Below are positions 9,737 to 17,490 of a DNA stretch of 22,521 bases, in pieces. Every line of letters begins with the position of its first letter. Positions within the stretch are counted from its first letter, which is position 1. Both the position numbers and the translations under genes were made by a program. Source of the DNA: Seminavis robusta (lineage: Eukaryota; Bacillariophyta; Bacillariophyceae; Naviculales; Naviculaceae); assembly GCA_903772945.1 (NCBI GenBank), contig CAICTM010001796.1, positions 1-22,521 of the forward strand, read 5' to 3'. The notes under the pieces were generated by a model, which saw only the letters and a program-made list of their open reading frames with translations, was not told where the DNA came from and did not search any database.

Positions 9737-10503
9737 GATGTTGGTTGGCTTTTGCTGGCTGCTTCACGAGATTGATTTTGTGAGCATATCGCAGGAAGAG
9801 GTTCTCGGTTCTTTTGGTACCGGTACCGTTCGAGGTTTTAGATACTAGCTACTGTACCGGTAGTAGATGACCCACATGCTTCTGATCATTCACTTGTGTT
9901 CGCAACTGGGGAGTTCTCAGGAACATTATTTAAACTTGCAGAGCGGAAATGTTTCGAGGCAACCCTTTCAACGTAAAACAGACCTGGTTTCGCAGCCATG
10001 ATCAGGGATGATGAGGGTGCACCTCCCCTCTTTCATCACCGTTAGGCTTCTTTTGTCTTTGTCCTACTGTACGGCAAATTCCGCCACCCTCTCTTTCATC
10101 TGTATCTGTCCCACTTCTCCTTCTTGCCTTCCGGCTTTCCCACCACGGTGGGAACTCCATGATTCATAGATTACTAGTATTATTCTTTCTCATCTGTTTC
10201 AATCCGCAAAGCTATTAGCTAGTACGTAAAAAGATCTTCTAGAGACGTTAAGGAGCGAGGGGGGCTTAGCTAGGCAGAGCGGTGGCATCGGTATCGGGAG
10301 TGGGTAGCACTGGTAGAGCAGGGAAGACGGGAGCTGGGCAAAGATTGGCAAGGGGGCAAGGGGGGCAGGGGAATGCGAGGAAGCAAAAGGAGGAAGGAGA
10401 GGGGAAGGCAAGAGGAGCAAGAGGGGGCCAATTTAGCGGAAGAGGGCAAGTGAACTAGTCTAGATCTAGCCACCTGGTAGTGCTCGGTACCGGTTCCTGA
10501 TAC
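9737..10503. other. Intergenic; promoter side of GFA gene and G-rich tract
   Basis: No gene is supported. The first ~150 bases probably hold the promoter of the minus-strand GFA gene. ACCGGT palindromes occur at 9819, 9856 and 10489. The minus-strand open frames at 10199-10473 are low-complexity Pro/Leu/Ser translations of the G-rich tract. Confidence 0.55.
10248..10448 (+). repeat. G-rich polypurine tract
   Basis: The plus strand is strongly G/A biased over about 200 bases. It includes runs of five, six and four G at 10352-10356, 10360-10365 and 10368-10371, with another G4 at 10401-10404. These could form a G-quadruplex with one long loop, or a triplex. It lies just outside the left end of the mobile element. 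Confidence 0.7.
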
Positions 10504-10525
10504 GAGAGCCCCTGAAACGCACGCG
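10504..10525 (+). repeat. Left terminal inverted repeat
   Basis: It begins GAGAGCCCCTG and ends AAACGCACGCG. It pairs with 13141-13162 with mismatches at positions 6 and 11 only. Confidence 0.8.
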
Positions 10526-10527
10526 GT

Positions 10528-10733
10528 TGTATTATACGTATAACATTTTCACTATGTATTCTACAGATCATACGTATTACACATATAACATTTTAATATG
10601 TATTAGACAATTTATACGTATAACACAGATAACGCAAGTGGAACAATATTATACGTATTACATGTATTATGTGTTGTACGTATTTGACGTATTACATGTA
10701 TTATGTGTTGTACGTTTTTACGTATAATACACA
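10528..10733. repeat. Left TACGTA-rich subterminal array
   Basis: AT-rich units built on TATACGTATAAC and its complement. They include a 29-base exact direct repeat at 10653-10681 and 10687-10715 (period 34) containing ACATGTATTATGTG. Both orientations of the unit occur, so it can form hairpins. Confidence 0.85.
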
Positions 10734-10857
10734 GCGACGAATTTTTGCTAAGTTTTTTTGCCAGGTGTTTTCTTAGCAAGTGTTTTGCCAGGTGTTTGGG
10801 AGGCAGAGAGGAAGATGCACTGTTGCAGGCATAATACCTGACAGCTTTTCAAGTAAA

Positions 10858-11970
10858 ATGGACTCTTACCTATCTGAACTCTCTCATGTTGCTAGATACA
10901 ATATCAATGATGAAGAATGGACTCCTTCTTCCATCATTGTGAATGTAGAACCTCACTAGCTGATGATACGCCAAAGGAGATAAACATTATGGATACTCTG
11001 GGGTTCGATAATTATCGAATGGAGAAATCGACGGTGTATTGGCTACCTTCGATGTATCAATCTGTGATCCGGCGCATATTAAAGAAGTTTTGATGCCATA
11101 CTTTGTTACTTCCTTGCAAGACTGCTGGATTCCGCATCAAAAACAAGGATTTGATAAGAGGCGGAATCACATTACCATATGTTGTCCAAGGATCGTTTTT
11201 ACAAACAAAGGTCCCAAAAGGACAGCAACAAAACCACACCAGACTCAGCTTCCTGTTGAGGGGGAGGGTGTCAAATGTCCATTCTCTTTCAATGTCTATA
11301 TAGCCAGGAACACAGACGATGGTATCTAACCAAGTTCCAGACAGGCAACAAGCTTCATCGTGGCCATGTACAACTAGAAGAGCACAAGTGAAAGTGTTAA
11401 GTACTCATCTTGCACAGAAGCCGTTACACTAGCGGAACAATGCCTAAAGAACCACCTCTCGCCAAGTGTTGTTAAGACTTTACTTTATGAACGGACAGGC
11501 TCATCTCTAACTTCGAAACAAATCGAATCTCTAAGGAAGAGTTGCATCAAGGAGTTGTCTTGTCTTTGGTGAAGCAGACGGTACCATCTCTCAAGTACCG
11601 CATCAGGGGGCGACAGCTGCGACAGGCTACTTGCCCGATTGCAATCCGACCCAACAAAATCGTTCGTTGTCCTATTTGCCTCATATGACTCCGGCCTTCT
11701 TCGAATCAGACAATCACATAGGGAGCCACACCTCAGAACATTGATCCTGAATCACTAACAGATGAATCGGACAGTGCTGAATCCTTTGCGAACAAAGTAA
11801 GAGACGCTCTATCCATCACAGGTTCTGGAATGATTTCGGAGTTACAACAGAGCGATTTTCACTTACGATGACTACGTTGACAGTGATGTGGAAATTGCAA
11901 CTGCTATAGATGTCGTGCGTGCGTCAGAGACATTTACAAAGTTTTGGGGTCGAGTCCAAGAAAAGTGTAA
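10858..11970 (+). pseudogene. Broken transposase relic, probably MULE/FAR1-like
   Basis: Coding character runs through at least six frame changes. It starts MDSYLSELSHVARYNI (10858, stop at 10957), then LADDTPKEINIMDTLGF, then GVLATFDVSICDPAHIKEVL (open to 11327). This last block ends in VKCPFSFNV followed, after a shift, by TGNKLHRGHVQLEEHK; together C...H-x2-H resembles the FAR1/WRKY-GCM1-type DNA-binding finger of MULE transposases. Later blocks read VVKTLLYERTGSSLTSKQIE (near 11460-11530), LLARLQSDPTKSFVVLFASY (near 11630-11690) and ESDSAESFANKVRDALSITG (near 11766-11825). The catalytic D-D-E region is not visible, so the family assignment rests on the N-terminal part only. The copy cannot encode a functional enzyme as it stands. 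Confidence 0.6.
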
Positions 11971-12379
11971 GTGCTGGCTTCGGCATCCTCAGCTTCATCC
12001 ATTTCCCTCTGACGTCGTTGTGCTTCGCTTCTGCAGCTATCTCTGCAGCAACATTACCTGCGATACCATCATATCGCCTTTCACAGAGGTCCTTTCTTGA
12101 AGACATTCCACCTCCCACCGATCCATCTTCGTTTGGAGGTCTAGAATGATTGTACATGCTAGGACCAACCTTTCGGACTTTGAAGGAGTTAGCACTTTCG
12201 GCACTACTCTGTGCAACACCAGGCTCAAAGCATTGGTGACAAAATGCTGACAGTCCAGGATGGTAGATAGGATGCGTGGTGATGGAATCTCCTCCTCAGG
12301 ATTCGTCATCCTTCTCCTCTTCTCGAGCAACGTCTTCTCCAGCGTCTTGCCCACCATCTTCATCGTCAGAACCCGACAT
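11924..12379 (-). pseudogene. Second ORF of the element, interrupted by one TGA
   Basis: From ATG 12379 the frame runs 151 sense codons to TGA at 11924-11926, except for a single in-frame TGA (codon 28, 12296-12298). It begins with an acidic block (MSGSDDEDGGQDAGEDVARE) and continues in the same frame on the far side of the stop (AFCHQCFEPGVAQ, MYNHSRPPNEDGSVGGG). I do not recognise it. It converges with and overlaps the end of the transposase relic, the arrangement of the two genes in MuDR. Continuity of frame across the stop suggests a nonsense mutation; an unseen intron is the alternative. Confidence 0.45.
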
Positions 12380-12432
12380 GATGCCTAAACGAAAATACTA
12401 ATGAAGAAAACGAAAATATGTGAGACAACAAA

Positions 12433-12597
12433 CACGGGTAACATGCACAATACGACCAACACAGGTAATACGTATAACACGGTAATACGTATAACACAGG
12501 TAATACATATAACACAAGTAATACGTGTTATACGTATAACACAGTTAATACGCACAACACAGTTAATATGTATAACACGGGTAACACATATAACACG
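12433..12597. repeat. Internal tandem array, ~18-bp unit
   Basis: About eight degenerate copies of ACAGGTAATACGTATAAC follow head to tail (units near 12462, 12479, 12496, 12513, 12540, 12558, 12576). One unit carries an inverted insertion (GTGTTATACG). It lies about 50 bases upstream of the minus-strand ORF start. Confidence 0.85.
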
Positions 12598-13068
12598 TGT
12601 TGCGCGCTTGGGTACTTACAGGGGTTCAGTACTGGTCCTACAGAAAGTGTTGACAATGAGTGTCAAAAATCAAGGCCAGATCTTCCACAGCTTCGTCAGT
12701 GAGCCTTCAGAAGTATATGAATGCAAAGAGAATGGTCCTGTGAGCTGACAAAGCTGATAAAGAGAGTGGGGGCAGGAGAATGAAGAAGGAGTTGAATGGA
12801 GAGAAATCCTTCTATCTTTCCACAGAAACAGTCTTCTTGGCTTCAACAAAGCCATACCACATTGCCTACCTACTTACCCACAATGATGGTACTATCTTCA
12901 AATAACAACAGAAACCTCTGTATCCTTCAAAGCAACAAGAGGAGAGAGGTTTATCTCATGGTGTGTGTTGTGGAGATTGGTGGAGATTGGATATTGGTGG
13001 AGATTGGTGTTGAAGCCATTTTGCGAAACGAACGGTCACTCGAACGGTCACGGTGGCTGGCTGGCGAC
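12598..13068. other. Non-coding interior of the element; short direct repeats
   Basis: No coding sequence is supported. TGGAGATTGG occurs at 12971-12980, 12981-12990 and again at 12998-13007. CGAACGGTCAC is repeated at 13029-13039 and 13041-13051, just inside the right array. Confidence 0.55.
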
Positions 13069-13140
13069 CGTGTAATACGTGTTATACGTATTATACGGGA
13101 ATACGTAGAATACGCATTGTACGTATTACATGTATTACAT
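13069..13140. repeat. Right TACGTA-rich subterminal array
   Basis: It contains AATACGTGTTATACGTATTATACG and related units (split here only by position). It shares the 18-base TACGTATTACATGTATTA (13120-13137) with the left array (10652-10669), in direct orientation. Confidence 0.8.
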
Positions 13141-13162
13141 CGCGTGCGTTTGAGGGTCTCTC
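13141..13162 (-). repeat. Right terminal inverted repeat
   Basis: It reads CGCGTGCGTTTGAGGGTCTC-TC on the plus strand; its complement matches the left end at 20 of 22 positions. Confidence 0.8.
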
Positions 13163-13369
13163 ACTAGTAGTAAGTACAATTCACGCGCAAGGAAAGGCAA
13201 GGCACGCGTTTGCGCCAAGAGATCTTGAGAGAAACCAATCTTTCAGAGCTCCGTGCGCGATCGTCATTACGCTGACCATGGCTCTACAATACTTCCAACA
13301 TTGAACATGTCCTGCATGCATGCCGCAAAGATAGTTGTGGAGCGCTAATAGATAGAAACAAACGGCAGA

Positions 13370-13747
13370 ATGAAGACTGTCCAAGATGTAATGTTCCAAA
13401 AGCAGCTTTGCGACGACATGGCCAGGTCCATGGGCATTGAGAGGGATCCGGTGGCCATGGAAAAATACAACGTGGATTGTGCCGCGGGAGATGTCGGGAA
13501 GTATGCACCGATGGGTGGGTTTCCGGGTGGATTGGAGGGAGCGTTGGACAGCCCAATTACACCCATGAACCAGTGCCATTTCTGCGACAACAAGGGCACT
13601 GCCAACACGAAACTTTTGCGGTGCAGCAGGTGCAAGGTAGTCAAGTACTGTGGAAGAGAGTGCCAAAAGAATGACTGGAAATTTCACTCGAAAGATTGTC
13701 CTCTTCTTCAAAAGTCGCCCAAGAACCAAGAGATAGTGAAGGCATGA
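13370..13747 (+). CDS. Small MYND-type zinc-finger protein
   Basis: A complete 125-residue frame from ATG 13370, with in-frame stops just upstream. The C-terminal half carries a full MYND signature: C69-x2-C72, C85-x2-C88, C94-x3-C98, H106-x3-C110, with the usual YC before the third pair (VKYCGRECQK). MYND fingers bind zinc and mediate protein-protein contacts, often in transcription or methyltransferase proteins. Here the finger is almost the whole protein and no SET or ankyrin domain is present, so the partner is unknown. The N-terminal 65 residues are unrecognised, with a Gly/Pro-rich stretch (APMGGFPGGLEGAL). The gene starts 207 bases from the right end of the mobile element, so part of its promoter may lie within it. 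Confidence 0.85.
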   Translation: MKTVQDVMFQKQLCDDMARSMGIERDPVAMEKYNVDCAAGDVGKYAPMGGFPGGLEGALDSPITPMNQCHFCDNKGTANTKLLRCSRCKVVKYCGRECQKNDWKFHSKDCPLLQKSPKNQEIVKA

Positions 13748-15295
13748 ACTCTGGCATGGTGTTTAGTACGCAACTGAGAAGCAATGGCTAGTTTCCATTC
13801 TGGCTCTAGTAGCTAGCTACAGTCAATGCCACCAAAACTCAATATTCATACTCTCAAATGATGTTCTTCATCCAGACCGGGATCTTAATTGCCCCTGTTA
13901 GAAGCCACTGATTTGTGTCTCCACCGATCCCACCAAGCCAAGCCATTTGGCCCCCGTGTTGGTCCTCGTGTTGGTCCTTTTAAAGTTATCTCCCCTGATC
14001 CCACGGAACCTGTGGGCAGCCAAGATATCAATCTGCCGGAAGACGTCGGCTTGCCGTTTGGAAACAGCAAACCTGGCAGGTCTTGCAGACCCATACTAGA
14101 ACCCTTTCCTGCATGTCGACGTAAAAGACTGCCCTGGAGTCCGCATGCACTACACCAAACAGCTGAGGCGGGAAGAAGCAGGCAAAAGGCGATTGAATGC
14201 TGGAACCCACGCTTACTATCGAGATCCGCTGCCTGCGGGGTGAAAAACATCGAGATGTCGCCAATGGTGGTGTCGCCGTCCTCTTGTACACAAGGCCTGT
14301 GGAATCAGAGCCCCAAAGTGCCGGGCGTGGCACACCACATCCATCTTACGGGCACCAAAATGGAAATCACTGTTGCAGGACAATGAAAACCTTGGTCCTT
14401 TACGTACGCGATGAACACGCGTATGATTGATTGCAACCGGCAGTCACTCGCAGAGACTCGACTCATCTTTCCTTGGAACCTGGAGATGAACTCTTGTCCA
14501 GTGCTCATACAGGGCGATCCGAGGATGTTGCATTCGGAGATTTGACTCAGAATGAGATGTGCGTTGGGGGTGGCTTGTACAGTACTACCCTCACCAGGAC
14601 CAAGGAGTCATTGTCCACGTACGACCTTATGTTTCTCGGTATCTCTATATAAATCCAGGCGAAAGTCAATTCTCCGACTTTTGCCTCTGTGCATCACCGT
14701 CTTTTGGAACAGTGCAGACGACTACGACAACAAAGATTTGGAATGGATCTGCGTTGGAGGCTGATACGAAAGCCTCATCAAACCGTTGCTGAGAACGGAT
14801 ATCTGTCCGGAATCGGGCTATCATAGGAGCCATAACTGTACTCTCGAGGCTCAAGGGCGTCGCAAAGAATGCACCGGCAACACCACGAATATGACTCTTC
14901 CCAACGAAAAAGGAACATTTGGTTGCCCTTATCCTGAAGAAAACACAGAAATCGTTCCGGGATTGGTTCCGTCTACTTTAGGACTCCTGAAGAATTGCCC
15001 CGAGGCCTCTTTGTGAACCTTTTGGCGACCCTCACCCAGAAGGTCTCTCTCGAGTGTACCAACATCACGAGCGGCACTTCCGGCAGAAGGATTCGGGACT
15101 AGAGCAGCGTTCACTGCTCTCCGTTGTCGGAGAAGTGGCGTTTTGGTGATCGAGCAACTAGATACGCCCGTTTTCCTACAACTTCAGCAAATAGATCTAC
15201 TGGTACCAGCGCGAGTTTTTCAGCGCACAGGAGAGCTTACATGTAATTGTTCATGTTGTGACAGGTTGTGTTTGCTCTCTTGAGTTGTTTGCATT
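13748..15295. other. No intact gene; patches of decayed coding-like sequence
   Basis: Several short open stretches of protein-like composition switch frame along the plus strand. Examples are VDVKDCPGVRMHYTKQLRRE with AGKRRLNAGTHAYYRDPLPA (about 14115-14240), HRDVANGGVAVLLYTRPVES (about 14249-14310), LSLEPGDELLSSAHTGRSED (about 14465-14525) and PRGLFVNLLATLTQKVSLEC (about 14998-15058). Each is broken by stops or a shift. I recognise no family. A relic of a retroelement or host gene is the simplest reading, but chance ORFs cannot be excluded. A 12-base tandem repeat (CGTGTTGGTCCT) lies at 13955-13978. Confidence 0.4.
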
Positions 15296-16894
15296 CTACC
15301 AGTCAAAACCAATTTCATCCAGCAGCGCTTTCCTATGAGGTGCAAGCAAGCCCTTTGCACTAAAAATGCGTTGACGCTTTGTCCATGATGTATTAAGACT
15401 CCGATCAAAATTAGCATTGTTGGCATAGCACCACTTGAGATTCTCATATCGCTCAAGCCAAGCTTCTCCAAGGATGTCATCAAAGTCCCATACAAAACCA
15501 AGCGCGTCAAGCTTTGCTTTGCGGTCAGGTCGTGCCAGTAAGGTCCCATTTTTCATATTCTGCCTTTGAGTGGCCACCCAAAAACCAAGATCTTTGTTTT
15601 CTGGATAATCTCGAGGCACAAGTGTGTCACCATGCTTTTCCTTGTACTTGACAAGTGCATCATATTGGTCACCCCAGGTGTGTTTACGAGAGTCCCATAC
15701 AAAACCAATCCCATCAAGCCTTTCTTTGCGGTCAGGTCGTAAGACATCATTCTTCTTTTTCTGCCTCTGTTTACCCACCCAAAAACCAAGTTCCTTGTTT
15801 TCTGGATTATCTCGAGGCACACGAGTGTCACCATGCCTTTCCTTGTACTTCACCAGTGCATCATATTGGGTATCCCAAAAGTATTCAGAAATGTCCCATA
15901 CAAAACCAATTTCATCAAGCTTCGCCTTGCGGTCAGGTCGTAAGGTGCCATTTTTGTTTCGATTCCGCTGAATGTGCACCCAAATGCCAACTTCTGGGTT
16001 TTCTGGATATCGATATGGGACACGTGTATGGCCATATTCTTCCTTGAATCTAACAACCTTGGCATATTGTGAATTCCACAAAGTTTCCTGTTCTGGATTC
16101 TTCACCTCGACAAACCTTTTAAGCCTCCATTCAAAACCAATGGATTCCAGCATCTCTTGTCTGTCTCTCCTGAGCTTGCCAGTAGTGTATTGACGGCGTT
16201 GTGTTTTGACCCAGGTACCAAGACAGCCGTCTTTGATAGGAACTCTGCAGTGTCCATGAGTTGCCTTGTATTCCTTCAATTCCTCAAACGTTACCAGCCA
16301 CATCCTCTCATGCTTGTCCATTTTGGCATCAGTCCATAAAAGCCCAATGCTGTCTAGCTGAGCAACCTGTTCCCGTGCCAAGCGTCCATTATAGTGCCTC
16401 ATATTTTTGATCCATAATGCTAGTTTGGGGTATTCTTTTGACTGTGTGGGTATGTTGACTGTGCCATGGATCTCTTTGTATTCCAGCATTGCCGCAATAT
16501 TCTGATCCCAAGTAGGATTGTTGACTGTGACTGTGCTGAGGTTCGCATCATTTTCCAAATGTGACACTGCGTGTTTGCTCTCTGATGGTTTTTGGTTGCT
16601 CTGGGTTTCAGTGGAAGTGCAAGCGACATCCTTAATCTTGGTGGCTGATAGAACTGAAAATGATGTTTGGCTTGGAGGTGCTAGAACTTGGAAAAGTTTG
16701 CAGTGGACATGACCACATTGTTGTTGATGTTGACCACCAAAGAATGGGCTACCCAATGGATTAGGATTTCGTTTTGTAGTGAAAGCTTGTACACCATTTT
16801 CAGTGAGGGGATATCCGATCAAAAGCAACAGGATTGGCATGATGGCTGCACATGGTGGCATGGGATGACCCATTCGTCTTTGTGGTTCCTTCAT
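15296..16894 (-). CDS. Six-repeat helicase-associated (HA) domain protein, plastid-type presequence
   Basis: A single-exon frame of 532 residues from ATG 16894. Six HA-domain units start near residues 129, 198, 273, 340, 407 and 477. They share a W-x-L/V-x-Y-K...HG-x-x-x-VP core, then W-V-x-x-Q-R and a final L-x-x-I-GF-x-W. Units 3-5 are very alike (KYKERHGDTRVP, KYKEKHGDTLVP) and probably duplicated recently; unit 6 is degenerate. No helicase ATPase motifs are present. HA domains occur at the C-termini of some bacterial helicases and as stand-alone repeats in diatoms, with suspected nucleic-acid binding. The N-terminus has a hydrophobic core (IMPILLLLIGYPL) ending GVQA|FTTKR: Phe at +1 of a predicted signal cleavage is the diatom plastid-targeting motif. 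Plastid location is thus inferred. Confidence 0.88.
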   Translation of the reverse strand: MKEPQRRMGHPMPPCAAIMPILLLLIGYPLTENGVQAFTTKRNPNPLGSPFFGGQHQQQCGHVHCKLFQVLAPPSQTSFSVLSATKIKDVACTSTETQSNQKPSESKHAVSHLENDANLSTVTVNNPTWDQNIAAMLEYKEIHGTVNIPTQSKEYPKLALWIKNMRHYNGRLAREQVAQLDSIGLLWTDAKMDKHERMWLVTFEELKEYKATHGHCRVPIKDGCLGTWVKTQRRQYTTGKLRRDRQEMLESIGFEWRLKRFVEVKNPEQETLWNSQYAKVVRFKEEYGHTRVPYRYPENPEVGIWVHIQRNRNKNGTLRPDRKAKLDEIGFVWDISEYFWDTQYDALVKYKERHGDTRVPRDNPENKELGFWVGKQRQKKKNDVLRPDRKERLDGIGFVWDSRKHTWGDQYDALVKYKEKHGDTLVPRDYPENKDLGFWVATQRQNMKNGTLLARPDRKAKLDALGFVWDFDDILGEAWLERYENLKWCYANNANFDRSLNTSWTKRQRIFSAKGLLAPHRKALLDEIGFDW

Positions 16895-17490
16895 TTGAAA
16901 CTCAGCCAGCTATACATGCATAGCCAGCAGTTTGTTTCATCGCAGCGTCCTTTCTGGTTTTGGTGCAAAGTGGATATTCGGGCTTTCCCAAAGCACTGGA
17001 GCTATAGTACCGTACATGTACCCTTGCGAGGCTGGCGAGGACAACTACGAGCCTGGACGGTACGGACAGGTACCACACCGCCACATTTTTTTTAAATCAG
17101 GCATGGTCACGGACCAAGCTAGATCTAGGTAGCAGGCTGCCGGAATCGAATCGAATGATGAAACAGCTTGGCCACCCACACCTGCTACCAGTACTACAAT
17201 GTAACCTAGACTAGCTAGCCCAAGTGAATGAATGCATTGCTTTCATTATCGATTTAGACGTATTACAAATTTGATGATCAAATCCATCTCGTGATGTGAT
17301 TGTTTTTCGTTGGAGACACAAAAGTATACAAGTGACATTCCCGGCAAATAAACTTCCCGTCCCATCACCATCATCCACAGTGGTGCTGTGCCTTTCCCCG
17401 CACCAGCGGAGAGTTGTCGTCAAGCGTACACTTTTCCAAATTACCGAACATCAAACTAAAGGAGAGTAAAAAATGACGAGGATAGCCGGT
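16895..17490. other. Intergenic between HA gene promoter and E2F 3' end
   Basis: I see no gene. The left part is the presumed promoter of the minus-strand HA gene and contains GTACCGTACATGTAC-type palindromic sequence near 17008-17023. The right part is the presumed 3' untranslated region of the minus-strand E2F gene. An open frame on the minus strand (17211-17423) has no recognisable content. Confidence 0.5.

Larger units (their letters stand above)
10504..13162. mobile_element. Degenerate MULE-like DNA transposon with terminal inverted repeats
   Basis: The ends are an inverted pair (10504-10525 and 13141-13162) matching at 20 of 22 positions and sharing AAACGCACGCG. Just inside each lies a TACGTA-rich array; a third array is internal at 12433-12597. 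Between them is a plus-strand transposase-like relic and a convergent minus-strand ORF. Two convergent ORFs between inverted repeats recall MuDR, and the zinc-finger-like block of the relic recalls FAR1/MULE transposases, so Mutator-like is my best family guess. No target-site duplication is visible (left flank TCCTGATAC, right flank ACTAGTAGT), which fits an old insertion or a boundary off by some bases. The transposase is broken, so the copy is non-autonomous. Confidence 0.7.

Noticed and set aside
10199..10473. Pro/Leu/Ser-rich minus-strand frames
   Set aside because: They are translations of the G-rich purine tract, with no motif.
12433..12597. CRISPR-like array
   Set aside because: Units are contiguous and degenerate with no unique spacers, in a eukaryotic context; it is a tandem repeat.
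10495..13171. Target-site duplication around the element
   Set aside because: The 9-base flanks (TCCTGATAC and ACTAGTAGT) do not match, and shifting the boundary a few bases gives no better pair.
13181..13729. 182-codon minus-strand frame
   Set aside because: It is antisense to the MYND gene, which has a complete zinc-binding pattern.
13889..14386. 165-codon plus-strand frame
   Set aside because: It begins at TTG, not ATG, and other frames look more protein-like over parts of the same stretch.
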